Assembly (NCBI GenBank): GCA_013822345.1
Contig: PNKH01000061.1
Coordinates: 1-45,585, forward strand
Direction: 5' to 3'
DNA from: Isosphaera sp.
GTDB taxonomy: Bacteria > Planctomycetota > Planctomycetia > Gemmatales > Gemmataceae
Length of the DNA stretch: 45,585 nt
Below the pieces are notes generated by a model. The model saw only the letters and a list, made by a program, of their open reading frames with translations, did not search any database and had not been told where the DNA came from. A program made the position numbers and the translations under genes. Of this stretch, positions 34,340 through 43,686 are shown piece after piece (position 1 is the first letter of the stretch; every line of letters begins with the position of its first letter).

Positions 34340-34540
34340 AGCCGCGGAGCGGCGACCGAGGGTAGCCAGGGGTGGAGCGCAGCGCAACCCCTGGCGGCGG
34401 ACCGAGACAACCCGGGTGTCCGCCGACGCCCGCCAGGGGGTTGCGCCCCGGCCCGTCCGTGTGCGCCGCCAGGGGTTCCGGCCCCGCCCTCGCGGGCGGG
34501 ACCTCCACCCCTGGCTACCGTCGGCCGCCGCTCCGCGGCT
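34340..34540. repeat. nested inverted repeat J
   Basis: Outer 37-bp arms (34340-34376, 34504-34540) with two mismatches enclose a second inverted pair (34382-34397 and 34430-34446, GCGCAACCCCTGGCGG type) and a third related unit near 34464-34476. It occupies nearly the whole 236-bp gap between the DUF1553 and DUF1501 genes. Confidence 0.88.
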
Positions 34541-34565
34541 ACAAACGAGCGCGAGGGTGATGTCT

Positions 34566-35927
34566 ATGGTCGGATCGCGTCCTGTCTCCCGCCGGGCCGT
34601 CCTCCGCGTCGGCGGGGCCGGCCTCCTCGGCATGTCCTTCCCCCGCCTCCTCGCGGCGGCCGACAAGCCGGCCGCCCGGCTCAAGGCGACGGCCGAGGCC
34701 GTCATCTTCCTCCACCAGTGGGGCGGGCCGGGCCAGCACGAGACGTTCGACCCCAAGCCGGACGCCCCGGACAACGTTCGCGGCTGGTACGGGGCGACGA
34801 AGACGAAGATCCCCGGGGTGATCTTCGGCGAGAAGATCCCGAAGATCGCCGCGCTCGCCGACAAGTTCAGCCTGGTCCGGTGCCTCCAGCACGGGATGAA
34901 GAACCACAACTCGGCCGGGTACTACTCGCTCACCGGGGTCGCCCCGCCGACCGACGACCAGCGGCTCCGCGACACCCTCGAACTCTTCCCCGCCTACGGC
35001 TCGATCGTTGACAAGCTCGCCCCGGCCCCGCGCGGCACTGCGACGTTCGTCAGCTTCCCGCACGTCATCGCCGACGGGTCGATCACCCCGGGCCAGCACG
35101 CCAGCTTTCTCGGCAAGGGGCACAACCCGCTGTTCGTCAACCAGGACCCGAACCGGCCGGACTTCAAGCTCCCGGAACTCACCCTCCCGGACAGCCTCCC
35201 GGCCGAGCGGCTGGAGGCCCGCAAGGACATCCTCAAGCTGATCGACGAGCAGAGCGAGTTGCTCGAAACGTCGCTGGTGGCGCAGGGGCTGGACGAGAGC
35301 TACCAGAAGGCGGTGGCGATGCTCATCAGCCCTCGGTTCAAGGCGGCGTTCGACCTGTCGAAGGAGGACAAGAAGACCCGCGAGACGTTCGGCCACACCA
35401 CCTACGGGCAGAGCTGTCTGCTCGCCCGGCGGTGCGTCGAGGCCGGGGCGAAGTTCGTGAACGTGTACTACTCGGCCCGCATCCAGGGGACGGGGAACGG
35501 GTGGGACTACCACGGGTTCCGCGGCGAGGACGTGCCGGCCCGGCTCCGCGAACTGCTCCCGATCGCCGACCAGACGCTGCCGGCGCTGCTCACCGACCTG
35601 GAGGAGCGTGGCCTGCTCGACACGACGATGGTGGTGTGGGTTGGGGAGTTCGGGCGGACGCCGAAGATCAGCTCGAACGGCGGCCGGGACCACTGGCCGC
35701 AGTGCTACCCGGCGGTGGTCGCCGGCGGCGGGGCGAAGAAGGGGTTCGTGTACGGGGCGAGCGACAAGCTCGGGGCGTACCCGACGGTCGGCCGGGCCGG
35801 GCCGGAGGACCTGGCGGCGACGATGTTCGCGGCCCTCGGCATCGACCCGGACGCCGAGGTGCACGACAAGCTGAACCGCCCGCTCCCGGTGTCACGCGGC
35901 AAGCCGATCGCCGACATCCTGGCGTAG
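34566..35927 (+). CDS. DUF1501-family exported protein
   Basis: A 453-residue protein with a Tat-type signal (SRRAVLRVGGAGLLG, 8-22). The family core is clear: FLHQWGGPGQHETFDPKP, GEFGRTPKISSNGGRDHWP, and a sulfatase-like alpha/beta fold. DUF1501 proteins are the usual partners of DUF1549/DUF1553 proteins and probably act outside the cytoplasmic membrane; the reaction is unknown. GAGGG about 8 nt upstream favours the ATG at 34566 over the one at 34560. Confidence 0.94.
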   Translation: MVGSRPVSRRAVLRVGGAGLLGMSFPRLLAAADKPAARLKATAEAVIFLHQWGGPGQHETFDPKPDAPDNVRGWYGATKTKIPGVIFGEKIPKIAALADKFSLVRCLQHGMKNHNSAGYYSLTGVAPPTDDQRLRDTLELFPAYGSIVDKLAPAPRGTATFVSFPHVIADGSITPGQHASFLGKGHNPLFVNQDPNRPDFKLPELTLPDSLPAERLEARKDILKLIDEQSELLETSLVAQGLDESYQKAVAMLISPRFKAAFDLSKEDKKTRETFGHTTYGQSCLLARRCVEAGAKFVNVYYSARIQGTGNGWDYHGFRGEDVPARLRELLPIADQTLPALLTDLEERGLLDTTMVVWVGEFGRTPKISSNGGRDHWPQCYPAVVAGGGAKKGFVYGASDKLGAYPTVGRAGPEDLAATMFAALGIDPDAEVHDKLNRPLPVSRGKPIADILA

Positions 35928-35930
35928 ACG

Positions 35931-35984
35931 GGGTGGGGCGGACATTCCTGTCTGCCCCGGCAGGCAGGAATGCCTGCCCCACCC
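35931..35984. repeat. long palindrome K
   Basis: 26-bp arms (35931-35956, 35959-35984) with three mismatches and a 2-nt loop, starting 3 bp after the DUF1501 stop. An ATG in the right arm (35970) would be a false start for the next gene. Confidence 0.88.
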
Positions 35985-36005
35985 GGGTCCCCCAGCGAGA
36001 GCCCC

Positions 36006-37388
36006 GTGCCGCCGCGCGTCGCCGTCTTCACCGGCAGCTTCGACCCGCCGACCGCGTTCCACCGGCGGGTGGCCGGTCTCCTCCGGGACCGCGGGTTCGC
36101 CGAGGTCGTCGTCCGCCCGACGGTCCCGCGGCCGGACCGCCCGGACGGGGAGCACGCCGACCCGGTCCACCGGGCGGTGATGGCCGACCTCGCGTTCCGC
36201 GACATGCCCGGGGTGTCGGTCGACCTCTCCGACCTGGACGAGGGCCGGCCGACCGACGACTACCGGTTCGACGACCGGTACCGGGACCTGGGGGAGGTGT
36301 GGCACGTCGTGTCGGCCGACTTCCTGGCCGGCGGGCGGGGCGGGGCGTCGTTCATCCAGACCCGGTGGCCGCGCGGGCGGGAGCTGTGGGCCGGCGGGCG
36401 GTTCGTCGTCCTCCACCCGACCGGGGCCCCGCCGGACCCGGCCGACCGCCCCCCGGCGTGCGAGCTGGTCCCGGCCGACGACCACGTCCCGACCGCGGCC
36501 ATCCGGCTGCGGGTGTTCCAGGGCGGGGGGGCCGACCCGGACGTGCCGGACGGGGTGGCCGGGTACATCCGCCGGTACCGGCTGTACTCCGGGGTGCCGG
36601 TCCCGCGGGAGACCCGGGTGCGGCTCGGGGCCCCGCGGCTGATGGTGGTGGCGGACGAGTCGAACCCGCGGGCCCGGGCGGTGGCGGAGCGGTTCCGCCG
36701 GCTCGAGCACCCGGACCCGACCCTGATCCTGGTGGTCGGCGGGGACGGGACGATGCTGTCGGCCATCCGCCGGCACTGGCGGCGGCGGCGGCCGTTCCTG
36801 GGGCTGAACGCCGGGACGCTCGGGTTCCTGATGAACGAGGCCCTGTCGGACGACCTGCCGGGGTCGGAGTTGGTGGTGTACCGGATGCCGATGCTGCGGG
36901 TGGACACGGTCGGGGAGGACGGGGCGGCGGCCCGGGACCTGGCGTACGCCGACGCGTGGGTGGAGCGGGACAGCGGGCAGGCGGCGTGGCTGCGGGTGGA
37001 CGTGGACGGGCGGGTGCAGGTGCCGAAGGTGGTCGGGGACGGGCTTTTGGTGGCGACCCCGTCCGGGTCGAGCGGGTACGCCCGGGCGATGGGGGCGACC
37101 CCGGTCCCGCTCACCGCCCCGGTCCTGACGCTCGCCGGGTCGAACGTGTTCCGCCCGTACTTCTGGAAGCCGGCCGCCCTGCCGGAGGCGTCGGCGGTGC
37201 GGCTGACCAGCCTGGACGACACCGGGAAGCGGCCGGTCCGCGGGTTCATCGACGGCCGGCCGCTCGGCCGGGTGCGCGGGCTGGAGGTGCGGGTGAGCAC
37301 GGTGGCGGCGGTGGAGCTGGCGTTCACCCCGCAGTTCGACATGGGCCAGCGGCTGCTGCGGTCGCTGTTCCCGTCCGGCGAGGTGTGA
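36006..37388 (+). CDS. fusion of a NadD-like nucleotidyltransferase and NAD kinase
   Basis: A 460-residue two-domain protein. Residues 1 to about 195 form a nucleotidyltransferase of the NadD type: TGSFDPPTAFH (9-19) at the place of the GGxFDPxHxGH motif, PTAAIR (162-167) for the ISSTxIR motif, and VAGYIRRYRLY at the end. The NAD-kinase half has VVGGDGTML (243-251), NAGTLGFLMNE (268-278) and GLLVATPSGSSGYA. It may link the last step of NAD synthesis to NADP synthesis. The first motif is degenerate, with TAFH for HxGH, so the adenylyltransferase half may be altered or inactive. GTG at 36006 is preferred; the ATG at 35970 lies in palindrome K. Confidence 0.85.
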   Translation: MPPRVAVFTGSFDPPTAFHRRVAGLLRDRGFAEVVVRPTVPRPDRPDGEHADPVHRAVMADLAFRDMPGVSVDLSDLDEGRPTDDYRFDDRYRDLGEVWHVVSADFLAGGRGGASFIQTRWPRGRELWAGGRFVVLHPTGAPPDPADRPPACELVPADDHVPTAAIRLRVFQGGGADPDVPDGVAGYIRRYRLYSGVPVPRETRVRLGAPRLMVVADESNPRARAVAERFRRLEHPDPTLILVVGGDGTMLSAIRRHWRRRRPFLGLNAGTLGFLMNEALSDDLPGSELVVYRMPMLRVDTVGEDGAAARDLAYADAWVERDSGQAAWLRVDVDGRVQVPKVVGDGLLVATPSGSSGYARAMGATPVPLTAPVLTLAGSNVFRPYFWKPAALPEASAVRLTSLDDTGKRPVRGFIDGRPLGRVRGLEVRVSTVAAVELAFTPQFDMGQRLLRSLFPSGEV

Positions 37389-37453
37389 CGGCCGCGGCCG
37401 GCGGCCTGGCCGGTACCCGGTGGCGAATCATCACGGACCCGAGGTGCGAGCCG

Positions 37454-38461
37454 ATGGGCGAGTCACTGCCGACGCGGCGGGGGGTGCTGGCGGCCGCCGG
37501 GGCGGCCCTCGCCGGCGGACTCGCCCGGGCCGCGGGCGTGGAGACGGCCCCGGCCCCGCGGCCGAAGCCCGGCCCGCCCCTCGTCGACAGCCACTTCCAC
37601 CTCGTCGACCCGCGCCTGCCCGGCACCCCCGACATCGCCGCCCCGGACGAGGGCGTCCCCCTCGCCCCGTTCCCGGAGGGGGGGGAGCGCGACGGGGCGC
37701 GGCGGCTGGCCCGGGCGATCGAGGCGACCGCCGCCGAGTCCGGGATGGTCGCCGCCCTGTGCATGCCGCGGACCGAGGTGAGCGACCGGGATCCGCTGGG
37801 GATCAAGGAGATCGAGGCGGTGGCCCCGCTGGTCCGGGGGGTGAAGCTGCACCCGGTCGGGTTCGCCAACCCGGAGCGGTTCGACCGGGACCACCTGGCC
37901 CGGGTGGAGGCGGTGCTCCGCCAGGGGCGGGTGAAGGCGCTGAAGGTGTACCTCGGGTACCTGCACTACGGCCCCGACCACCCCGGGTATCGGCCGTACT
38001 ACGCCCTGGCCGCGAAGTACCTGGTGCCGGTCGTGTTCCACACCGGGGACCCGTACTCGCGGAAGGCGAAGGTGAAGTTCGCGCGCCCGCTCCCGGTGGA
38101 CGACGTGGCGGTCGACTTCCCGGACACCCGGTTCGTGCTCGCCCACTTCGGGAACCCGTGGCTGGCGGACGCGGCCGAGGTGGTGTACAAGAACCCGAAC
38201 GTGTGGGCGGACCTGTCCGGGTTCCTGGTCGGGGACCGGGAGGCGTTCGCCCGGTACGGGAAGGCCGGGGTGTTGGGGCGGGCGGCGGACCGGGTGCGGG
38301 CGGCGATCGAGTTCACCGGGGCCCCGGACCGGTTCCTGTTCGGGTCGGACTGGCCGCTCGCCCCGGTCGCCGTGTACCGGGACTTCGTCCGCACGCTGTT
38401 CCCGGAGGAGGAGCACCCGGCGGTGTTCCGCGACAACGCCCGCACCCTGTTCGGGGTGTGA
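37454..38461 (+). CDS. Tat-exported amidohydrolase (TIM-barrel metal hydrolase)
   Basis: A 335-residue protein with a Tat-like signal ([16 protein letters not shown], 7-22). The metal-dependent hydrolase fold has DSHFHL (His47 and His49), FHTGDP and LAHFGNP with further His ligands, and GSDWPL with the catalytic Asp, as in amidohydrolase_2 enzymes (decarboxylase or lactonase group). GAGGT 8 nt upstream fixes the ATG. It is 65 bp after the NAD kinase fusion on the same strand; no functional link is evident. Confidence 0.88.
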   Translation: MGESLPTRRGVLAAAGAALAGGLARAAGVETAPAPRPKPGPPLVDSHFHLVDPRLPGTPDIAAPDEGVPLAPFPEGGERDGARRLARAIEATAAESGMVAALCMPRTEVSDRDPLGIKEIEAVAPLVRGVKLHPVGFANPERFDRDHLARVEAVLRQGRVKALKVYLGYLHYGPDHPGYRPYYALAAKYLVPVVFHTGDPYSRKAKVKFARPLPVDDVAVDFPDTRFVLAHFGNPWLADAAEVVYKNPNVWADLSGFLVGDREAFARYGKAGVLGRAADRVRAAIEFTGAPDRFLFGSDWPLAPVAVYRDFVRTLFPEEEHPAVFRDNARTLFGV

Positions 38462-38465
38462 GGGG

Positions 38466-38532
38466 CGGGTCCGAGCCCGAGCGCCAGCGAGGGTCAGGCC
38501 CGGACCCTCGCTGGCGCTCGGGCTCGGACCCG
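38466..38532. repeat. long palindrome L
   Basis: Perfect 30-bp arms (38466-38495, 38503-38532) with a 7-nt loop, starting 4 bp after the amidohydrolase stop codon. The remaining 71 bp before sucD holds its leader. Confidence 0.95.
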
Positions 38533-38603
38533 GTTCGCCCGCTCGCCGGTCGCCGCGGCCGCCCGTATCACACGGGGAACCGAACCCCCCGCGGGACCCC
38601 GCC

Positions 38604-39518
38604 ATGAGCATTCTGGTCGACTCCGGCACCAAGGTGATCTGCCAGGGGATTACCGGCAAGTCCGGCACCTTCCACACCGACCAATGCCTCTTGTACGGGT
38701 CGAAGTTCGTCGGCGGGGTGACCCCGGGCCGCGGCGGGGCGACCTGGGAGGGGCCGCAGTCGAAGGCGAAGCTGCCGGTGTTCAACACCGTGGCCGAGGC
38801 GGTCCGGGCGACCGGGGCGACGGCCAGCATGGTGTTCGTCCCCCCGCCCGGCGCCGCCGACGCGATCATGGAGGCGGCCGACGCCGGGGTCACCCTGATC
38901 GTCGCCATCACCGAGGGCGTCCCGGTCCTCGACATGGCCAAGGCGAAGCGGTACTTGACGACCAAGCCGGGCGTCCGCCTGGTCGGCCCGAACTGCCCCG
39001 GGGTCATCACCCCGGGGCAGTGCAAGATCGGCATCATGCCCGGCTACATCCACAAGCCGTGCGGCCCGGGCCAGAAGGGCGTCGGGGTCATCAGCCGCAG
39101 CGGCACCCTGACCTATGAGGCGGTGTTCCAGCTCACCTCGCTCGGGTACCCGCAGTCGACGTGCGTCGGGATCGGCGGGGACCCGATCATCGGGACGGTA
39201 CAGACGGAGTTGCTGGAGCTGTTCGAGAAGGACCCCGGGACGGAGGCGATCCTGCTGATCGGGGAGATCGGCGGGAACGCGGAGGAGGTGGCGGCGGAGT
39301 ACGTGGCGAAGCACGTGCGGAAGCCGGTGGCGGCGTTCATCGCCGGGCAGACGGCCCCGCCCGGCCGGCGGATGGGCCACGCCGGGGCGATCATCTCGGG
39401 CGGCAGCGGCAGCGCCGCGGACAAGATCGCGGCGCTGAAGGCGGCGAAGATCGAGGTCGCCCCGACCCCGGCCGACCTCGGGGCCGCGGTGCAGAAGGCC
39501 ATCGCGGCGAAGAAGTAG
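38604..39518 (+). CDS. sucD: succinate-CoA ligase (succinyl-CoA synthetase) subunit alpha
   Basis: A 304-residue protein. The CoA-binding Rossmann domain starts [18 protein letters not shown], then [24 protein letters not shown], and [10 protein letters not shown] with the phosphorylated His259. It forms a cytoplasmic complex with SucB/SucC and makes ATP or GTP from succinyl-CoA in the TCA cycle. The beta-subunit gene sucC, normally directly upstream, is not here; an unrelated amidohydrolase and palindrome L precede it instead, so the subunits are made from separate loci. Confidence 0.96.
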   Translation: MSILVDSGTKVICQGITGKSGTFHTDQCLLYGSKFVGGVTPGRGGATWEGPQSKAKLPVFNTVAEAVRATGATASMVFVPPPGAADAIMEAADAGVTLIVAITEGVPVLDMAKAKRYLTTKPGVRLVGPNCPGVITPGQCKIGIMPGYIHKPCGPGQKGVGVISRSGTLTYEAVFQLTSLGYPQSTCVGIGGDPIIGTVQTELLELFEKDPGTEAILLIGEIGGNAEEVAAEYVAKHVRKPVAAFIAGQTAPPGRRMGHAGAIISGGSGSAADKIAALKAAKIEVAPTPADLGAAVQKAIAAKK

Positions 39519-39545
39519 TCCCCCGCGTCGCCGCGACGCGTTCGG

Positions 39546-40409
39546 TCACTTCTCCTTGAGCCTGGCCTTCAGGGCGTCAACTTGGGCGGCGGCGGCGTCC
39601 GCCACCTTCTTGGCCGCCGCGGCCGCGTCGGCGGCTTCCTTCGCCTTGGCCCTGGCCGTCTCGATCGCCCCGGGCCGCACCCGCCCGCGCCGGGCGACGT
39701 CCTCGATCTGCTGCAGCTCGGCGGCCGCCGCCTTCGACCCCTCCTCGGCCTTCTTCGCCGCGGCCGCCGCCCGGTCCGCCTCGGCCGACGCCGCGGCCAG
39801 CATGGCCTTCAGCTCGGCGACCACCGGGTCGGCCGGCGGGACCGGGTCCGTCCCCGGGCGGGCCGGCGGCGGGATCCGCTCGACCGGGTCGGCCGGGCGG
39901 ACCGGCCGCTCGACCGGCACCGGGCGGCCGGCCGGGGCCGCCTTCGCCTCGTCCAGCCGCTTCCGGGCGTGCTTGATCTTCACCTCCACCTCCTTCATCT
40001 CGGCCACCCGGACCTCGAACTGCGCCTTCGCCGCCTCGACCTCCAGCCGGGCCTTGTCCGCCTCCTCCCGCGACACGGCGCCCTTCTCGACCAGCTTGTC
40101 GAACCGGGCGGCGTTCACCTCCGCCACCTTCACCCCGACCTCGGCCGCCCGGACGTGGGCCTTCCGCACGTCCCGCCCGGCCTCCAGCGTCTCGACCTCC
40201 TCCTCCAGGGCCGCGACGCGGGCCGCCGGCACGAGGGCCGGGCGGACCGGCTGCACCGCCGGCTGACCCGGGACGGGTCGGACCTGAATCACCTTCGGCT
40301 GGGCGGCGGGGTTCGGCGGCGGCGGGTCGTCGGCCATCGCCAGCGTCACGGTGGAGATCGTCAGGCCCGCGATGGCGAGCGCCGCGAACGCGAACAGGAA
40401 CCGGGTCAT
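39546..40409 (-). CDS. exported coiled-coil protein
   Basis: A 287-residue protein with a signal peptide (FLFAFAALAIAGLTISTVTLAMA) and two long Ala/Glu/Lys-rich coiled-coil stretches (about 65-160 and 205-287) joined by a Pro-rich linker. No catalytic motif. It resembles the periplasmic hairpin of membrane-fusion or adaptor proteins, or a surface structural protein, but has no lipoyl or beta-barrel domain. GGAGG about 7 nt upstream fixes the ATG. Convergent with sucD, 27 bp apart. Confidence 0.75.
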   Translation of the reverse strand: MTRFLFAFAALAIAGLTISTVTLAMADDPPPPNPAAQPKVIQVRPVPGQPAVQPVRPALVPAARVAALEEEVETLEAGRDVRKAHVRAAEVGVKVAEVNAARFDKLVEKGAVSREEADKARLEVEAAKAQFEVRVAEMKEVEVKIKHARKRLDEAKAAPAGRPVPVERPVRPADPVERIPPPARPGTDPVPPADPVVAELKAMLAAASAEADRAAAAAKKAEEGSKAAAAELQQIEDVARRGRVRPGAIETARAKAKEAADAAAAAKKVADAAAAQVDALKARLKEK

Positions 40410-40489
40410 CGGCGGTCCTCCGGGGGGAAAGGTGCGGCGGCGGGCGGGTCCACTTCCGGACCTGGTTCGCGGAAGGCTCGCGGCCCCGC

Positions 40490-40574
40490 CGATGCGCAAC
40501 CCCGGGGTTTCGCCCGGGGACCACGACCGGCGGGGTTGTTCCAGGCCCGGGCGAAACCCCGGGGTTGCGCATCG
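40490..40574. repeat. long palindrome M
   Basis: Perfect 29-bp arms (40490-40518, 40546-40574) with a 27-nt loop, in the 372-bp gap between divergent genes. I see no gene or clear promoter in the rest of the gap. Confidence 0.95.
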
Positions 40575-40781
40575 ACAGCGGGGCTGGAACAGCCTTCCCC
40601 GCGGCGGATCGGCTGGAGTGCTCCCGGACGACGCAACATCGTCCTGCTGTAGAACAGCGAGCTGGACCGTCGCCCGCCGCCGCTGCCGGTGGTTGTACCC
40701 CGCCGGCGGCCGTCGGAGAAGGTCTGATCGCCGTTTCGACCCCGGCCGCTATCCTGCCCTGATCCCCGCCGAGGCACACCC

Positions 40782-41807
40782 ATGCGCGCCATCCAACTCG
40801 AGAAGCCGGAGCACTTCCGCGTCATCGACGTGCCCGAGCCGCCGGCCCCCGGCCCCGGCGACGCGGTCGTCCGCATCCACCGCGTCGGCATCTGCGGCAC
40901 CGACCTGTCCGGCTACCTCGGGAAGATGCCGTTCTTCAGCTACCCGCGCATCCCCGGGCACGAACTCGGCGTAGAGGTGGTGGCGGTCGGCCCCGGCGTG
41001 ACGAGCGTAAAGGTCGGCGACCGGGCCGCGATCGAGCCGTACATCAACTGCCAGACGTGCTACTCCTGCACCCGCGGGCACACCAACTGCTGCGAGAACC
41101 ACAAGACCCTCGGCGTCCACGTCGACGGCGGGCTGACCCCTCTGTTCACCATCCCGGCCCGGAAGCTGCACATCTCGGCGAAGCTCACGTTCGAGCAACT
41201 GGCCCTCGTCGAGACGCTCGGCATCGGCCTGCACGCGGTGAACCGGGCGAACCCGAAGCCGGACGAGACGGTGCTGGTGATCGGGGCCGGGCCGATCGGG
41301 CTGTCGGTGGTCGAGTTCGCGAAGCTCGCCGGCTCGCGGGTGATCGTGATGGACATCAACGAGGGTCGTCTGCGGTTCGTGCGGGACAAGATGGGTGTGA
41401 GTGAGACGATCGCCGCGAAGGGGTTCGAGGATGATGTCAAAATGTTCACCGAGATGACGGGCGGGAAGTTGGGGAACGTGGTGGTGGACGCGACCGGCAG
41501 CGCGAGGAGCATGGCGGCCGCGTACCACTACGCCGGGTTCGCCGGGCGGGTGGTGTTCGTCGGCATCACGCAGGACCCGATCACCTTCACCCAGCCGCTG
41601 ATGCACCGGCGGGAGGTCAGCTTCCTGGCGAGCCGGAACGCGGTGAGTCCGGAGTTCACGCGGATCGTCCGGCTGATCGAGGGCGGGATGCTGGACACCC
41701 GGCCGTGGGTGACGCACTCGGTCCCGTTCGACGCGATGATCGGCGAGTTCCCGAAGTGGCTGCGGCCCGAGACGGGGGTGGTGAAGGCGATGGTCGAGGT
41801 GAACTAA
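40782..41807 (+). CDS. zinc-dependent medium-chain alcohol dehydrogenase
   Basis: A 341-residue protein. The catalytic zinc site is Cys38 and His60-Glu61 (GHE). The structural zinc site is C90-x2-C93-x2-C96-x7-C104. The NAD-binding loop is GAGPIG. It resembles sorbitol/L-idonate dehydrogenases or L-threonine 3-dehydrogenase, so a sugar alcohol or sugar acid is a likely substrate, but the sequence does not fix it. Its last 87 bp are duplicated at 43971-44057. Confidence 0.92.
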   Translation: MRAIQLEKPEHFRVIDVPEPPAPGPGDAVVRIHRVGICGTDLSGYLGKMPFFSYPRIPGHELGVEVVAVGPGVTSVKVGDRAAIEPYINCQTCYSCTRGHTNCCENHKTLGVHVDGGLTPLFTIPARKLHISAKLTFEQLALVETLGIGLHAVNRANPKPDETVLVIGAGPIGLSVVEFAKLAGSRVIVMDINEGRLRFVRDKMGVSETIAAKGFEDDVKMFTEMTGGKLGNVVVDATGSARSMAAAYHYAGFAGRVVFVGITQDPITFTQPLMHRREVSFLASRNAVSPEFTRIVRLIEGGMLDTRPWVTHSVPFDAMIGEFPKWLRPETGVVKAMVEVN

Positions 41808-41889
41808 CCGGGCCGCCGCCGGAAATCCCCCGGCGGGGGGAGCGAACACCCACTCAGCGGCGCCCGCAGGGTCCCTCACGAGCCTGGCC

Positions 41890-43230
41890 ATGTCCCGGAC
41901 CACCTTCCTCGTCACCGCGACGGCCGCGACCCTCGCCCTCGTGTGTGCGGTGGTCTGGTACGCCATCCGCCCGGGGTTGCCGTCCGAGATCCGCATCGCC
42001 GCCGGCCAGCCGGGCGGGCTGTACCACTCGTTCGCCGTCGACTACGGGCGGCGGCTGGAGGAGCGGACCGGGCGGCCGGTCCGGGTGCTCGAGACCGGCG
42101 GCAGCGGGGACAACGCCCGGCTGCTCCGCGAGGGCGGGGCGGACCTGGCCCTGATGCAGACCGTCTGCCTCCCGCCGGACGGGGTGGTGGCGGTCGCCCC
42201 GCTGTTCCCGGAGCCGGTCCACTTCGTCGTCCGGAAGGGGAGCGACATCCGCTCGCCGGCGGACCTCGCCGGCCGCCGGGTCGGGCTCGGGAAGCCCGGC
42301 TCGGGGGTCCGCCAGAACGCCGACGTGATCCTGTCGCACTACGGGGTCGCGCCGGAGAAGGTGCGGGGGGCGGACGACCCGTTCGGCTCGCTCGCCGGCA
42401 GCGGCGACCTGGACGCCGCCCTGGTCACCAGCGGGTGGATGAACCCGACCCTGGAGAGGGTGCTGAGGGGCGGGGAGGTGGAGTTGGTCGGGCTGGCCGA
42501 CCCGGAGGGGCTGGCCGCCCGCCACCCGTGGCTGGTCCCGGCCACCATCCCGCGCGGGCTGTACTCGGGCAGCCCCTCGGTCCCGCCGGAGCCGGTGCGG
42601 ACGGTCGCGGTGACGGCGCTGTTGGCGGCCCGGTCGGACGCCCCGCGGGAGGTGGTGCGGGAGGCGCTGGCGGCCCTGTACGAGACGGACCTGCGGGCGG
42701 CGTACCCGCTGCTGCTGTCGGCCCGGGCCGCCCGGGAGTCCGACGCCGCCGTCCTGCACCCGGCGGCGGTGGCGTACCACGACCCGTCGGCCCGGTTCCA
42801 CCGCCTCGCGCAGGCGATGGAACTGGCGGCGAAGTCGAAGGAGGTGCTGGTCGGGTTGGTCGCGCTGGCCGTGCTGGTGTGGGGCTGGGTGCGGCACCGC
42901 CGCGGGCTCCGGGCGGCGGCCGAGGACCGGGCGCAGAAGCAGAAGCTGGACGAGTTCATCGGGCGGACGCTGGCGGTCGAGGTGGAGCAGATGGACGTGA
43001 CCGACCCGGAGCAGTTGCGGCCGTTCCTCCGGCGGGTGACGGCGGTCAAGCAGGAGGCGCTGAAGGAGCTGACCAGCGAACGGGTCCGCGGCGACCAGTT
43101 GTTCGCGATCTTCCTGTCGCAGTGCGCCGCCCTGAGCGAGAAGATCCAGATGCGGATGATCTACGGGCGGGTGACGGCGGCGGGCGACGCCGCTTCCGTC
43201 GCGGCCGGCGAACTCGCGGGCCGGGCCTGA
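41890..43230 (+). CDS. TAXI-family TRAP-type solute-binding protein with a C-terminal membrane anchor
   Basis: A 446-residue protein. An N-terminal membrane segment precedes the TAXI binding domain (IRIAAGQPGGLYHSFAVDYGRRL; ETGGSGDNARLLREGGADLALMQ). A second membrane helix (about 318-334) leads to a charged, helical cytoplasmic domain (about 340-446) with no family I recognise. The usual TRAP permease subunits are not adjacent, so it may be a sensor or adaptor rather than a transporter part (inference). The Shine-Dalgarno is weak. It is convergent with the PIN toxin. Confidence 0.8.
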   Translation: MSRTTFLVTATAATLALVCAVVWYAIRPGLPSEIRIAAGQPGGLYHSFAVDYGRRLEERTGRPVRVLETGGSGDNARLLREGGADLALMQTVCLPPDGVVAVAPLFPEPVHFVVRKGSDIRSPADLAGRRVGLGKPGSGVRQNADVILSHYGVAPEKVRGADDPFGSLAGSGDLDAALVTSGWMNPTLERVLRGGEVELVGLADPEGLAARHPWLVPATIPRGLYSGSPSVPPEPVRTVAVTALLAARSDAPREVVREALAALYETDLRAAYPLLLSARAARESDAAVLHPAAVAYHDPSARFHRLAQAMELAAKSKEVLVGLVALAVLVWGWVRHRRGLRAAAEDRAQKQKLDEFIGRTLAVEVEQMDVTDPEQLRPFLRRVTAVKQEALKELTSERVRGDQLFAIFLSQCAALSEKIQMRMIYGRVTAAGDAASVAAGELAGRA

Positions 43231-43236
43231 CCCGCC

Positions 43237-43686
43237 TCACACGGTTGCCGGGTCGAGTACCACGACACCCGGCGGGGCGGCGGCCAACCGGGCGAAGTGC
43301 CCCACGTTGAACGTCAGCACGTGTGCCACCCCGTGGACGTGGCACACGGCCACCAGCCGCGCGTCGTGGACCTGCTTGCCGACCACCCCGACCGCGGCCA
43401 CCAGCGCCTTCCACGCCGGGTAGATGTCCGGCGTCTCCGGGAGGAGCGGGAACCGCGACTCGAACGTCGCGGCCAGGGCTTCGGCGTCCGCGACCGGGAG
43501 CCCGAGCCCGTTGACGGCCGCCGGCCGGGTGGCGACGTTGCGGAACTCGACCAACACCTGGGGGGTGACGTGGAGCACCTCCCCGCGGCGGTGCAACTCC
43601 AGCACGGCCCGGGCGGCCGCCGCGTGCTGGGCGTCCGCCGCGTTGGCCAACCGGCCGAGGACGCTGGTGTCGAGGAGGACGGCCAT
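43237..43686 (-). CDS. PIN-domain toxin, VapC-like
   Basis: A 149-residue protein with the PIN nuclease pattern: Asp6 (LLDTSVL), Glu47 (LVEFRNV) and Asp108 (VHDARLVAV). The usual fourth acidic residue is replaced in TFNVGHF (His130). It would cleave RNA, often tRNA. Its ATG shares a base with the stop of the antitoxin gene (TGATG). Together they form a VapBC-type toxin-antitoxin unit. Confidence 0.88.
   Translation of the reverse strand: MAVLLDTSVLGRLANAADAQHAAAARAVLELHRRGEVLHVTPQVLVEFRNVATRPAAVNGLGLPVADAEALAATFESRFPLLPETPDIYPAWKALVAAVGVVGKQVHDARLVAVCHVHGVAHVLTFNVGHFARLAAAPPGVVVLDPATV

Noticed and set aside
35970-36005. ATG start for the NadD-NadK fusion inside palindrome K
   Set aside because: The added residues are repeat-derived and Pro-rich; the nucleotidyltransferase fold starts right after the GTG at 36006.
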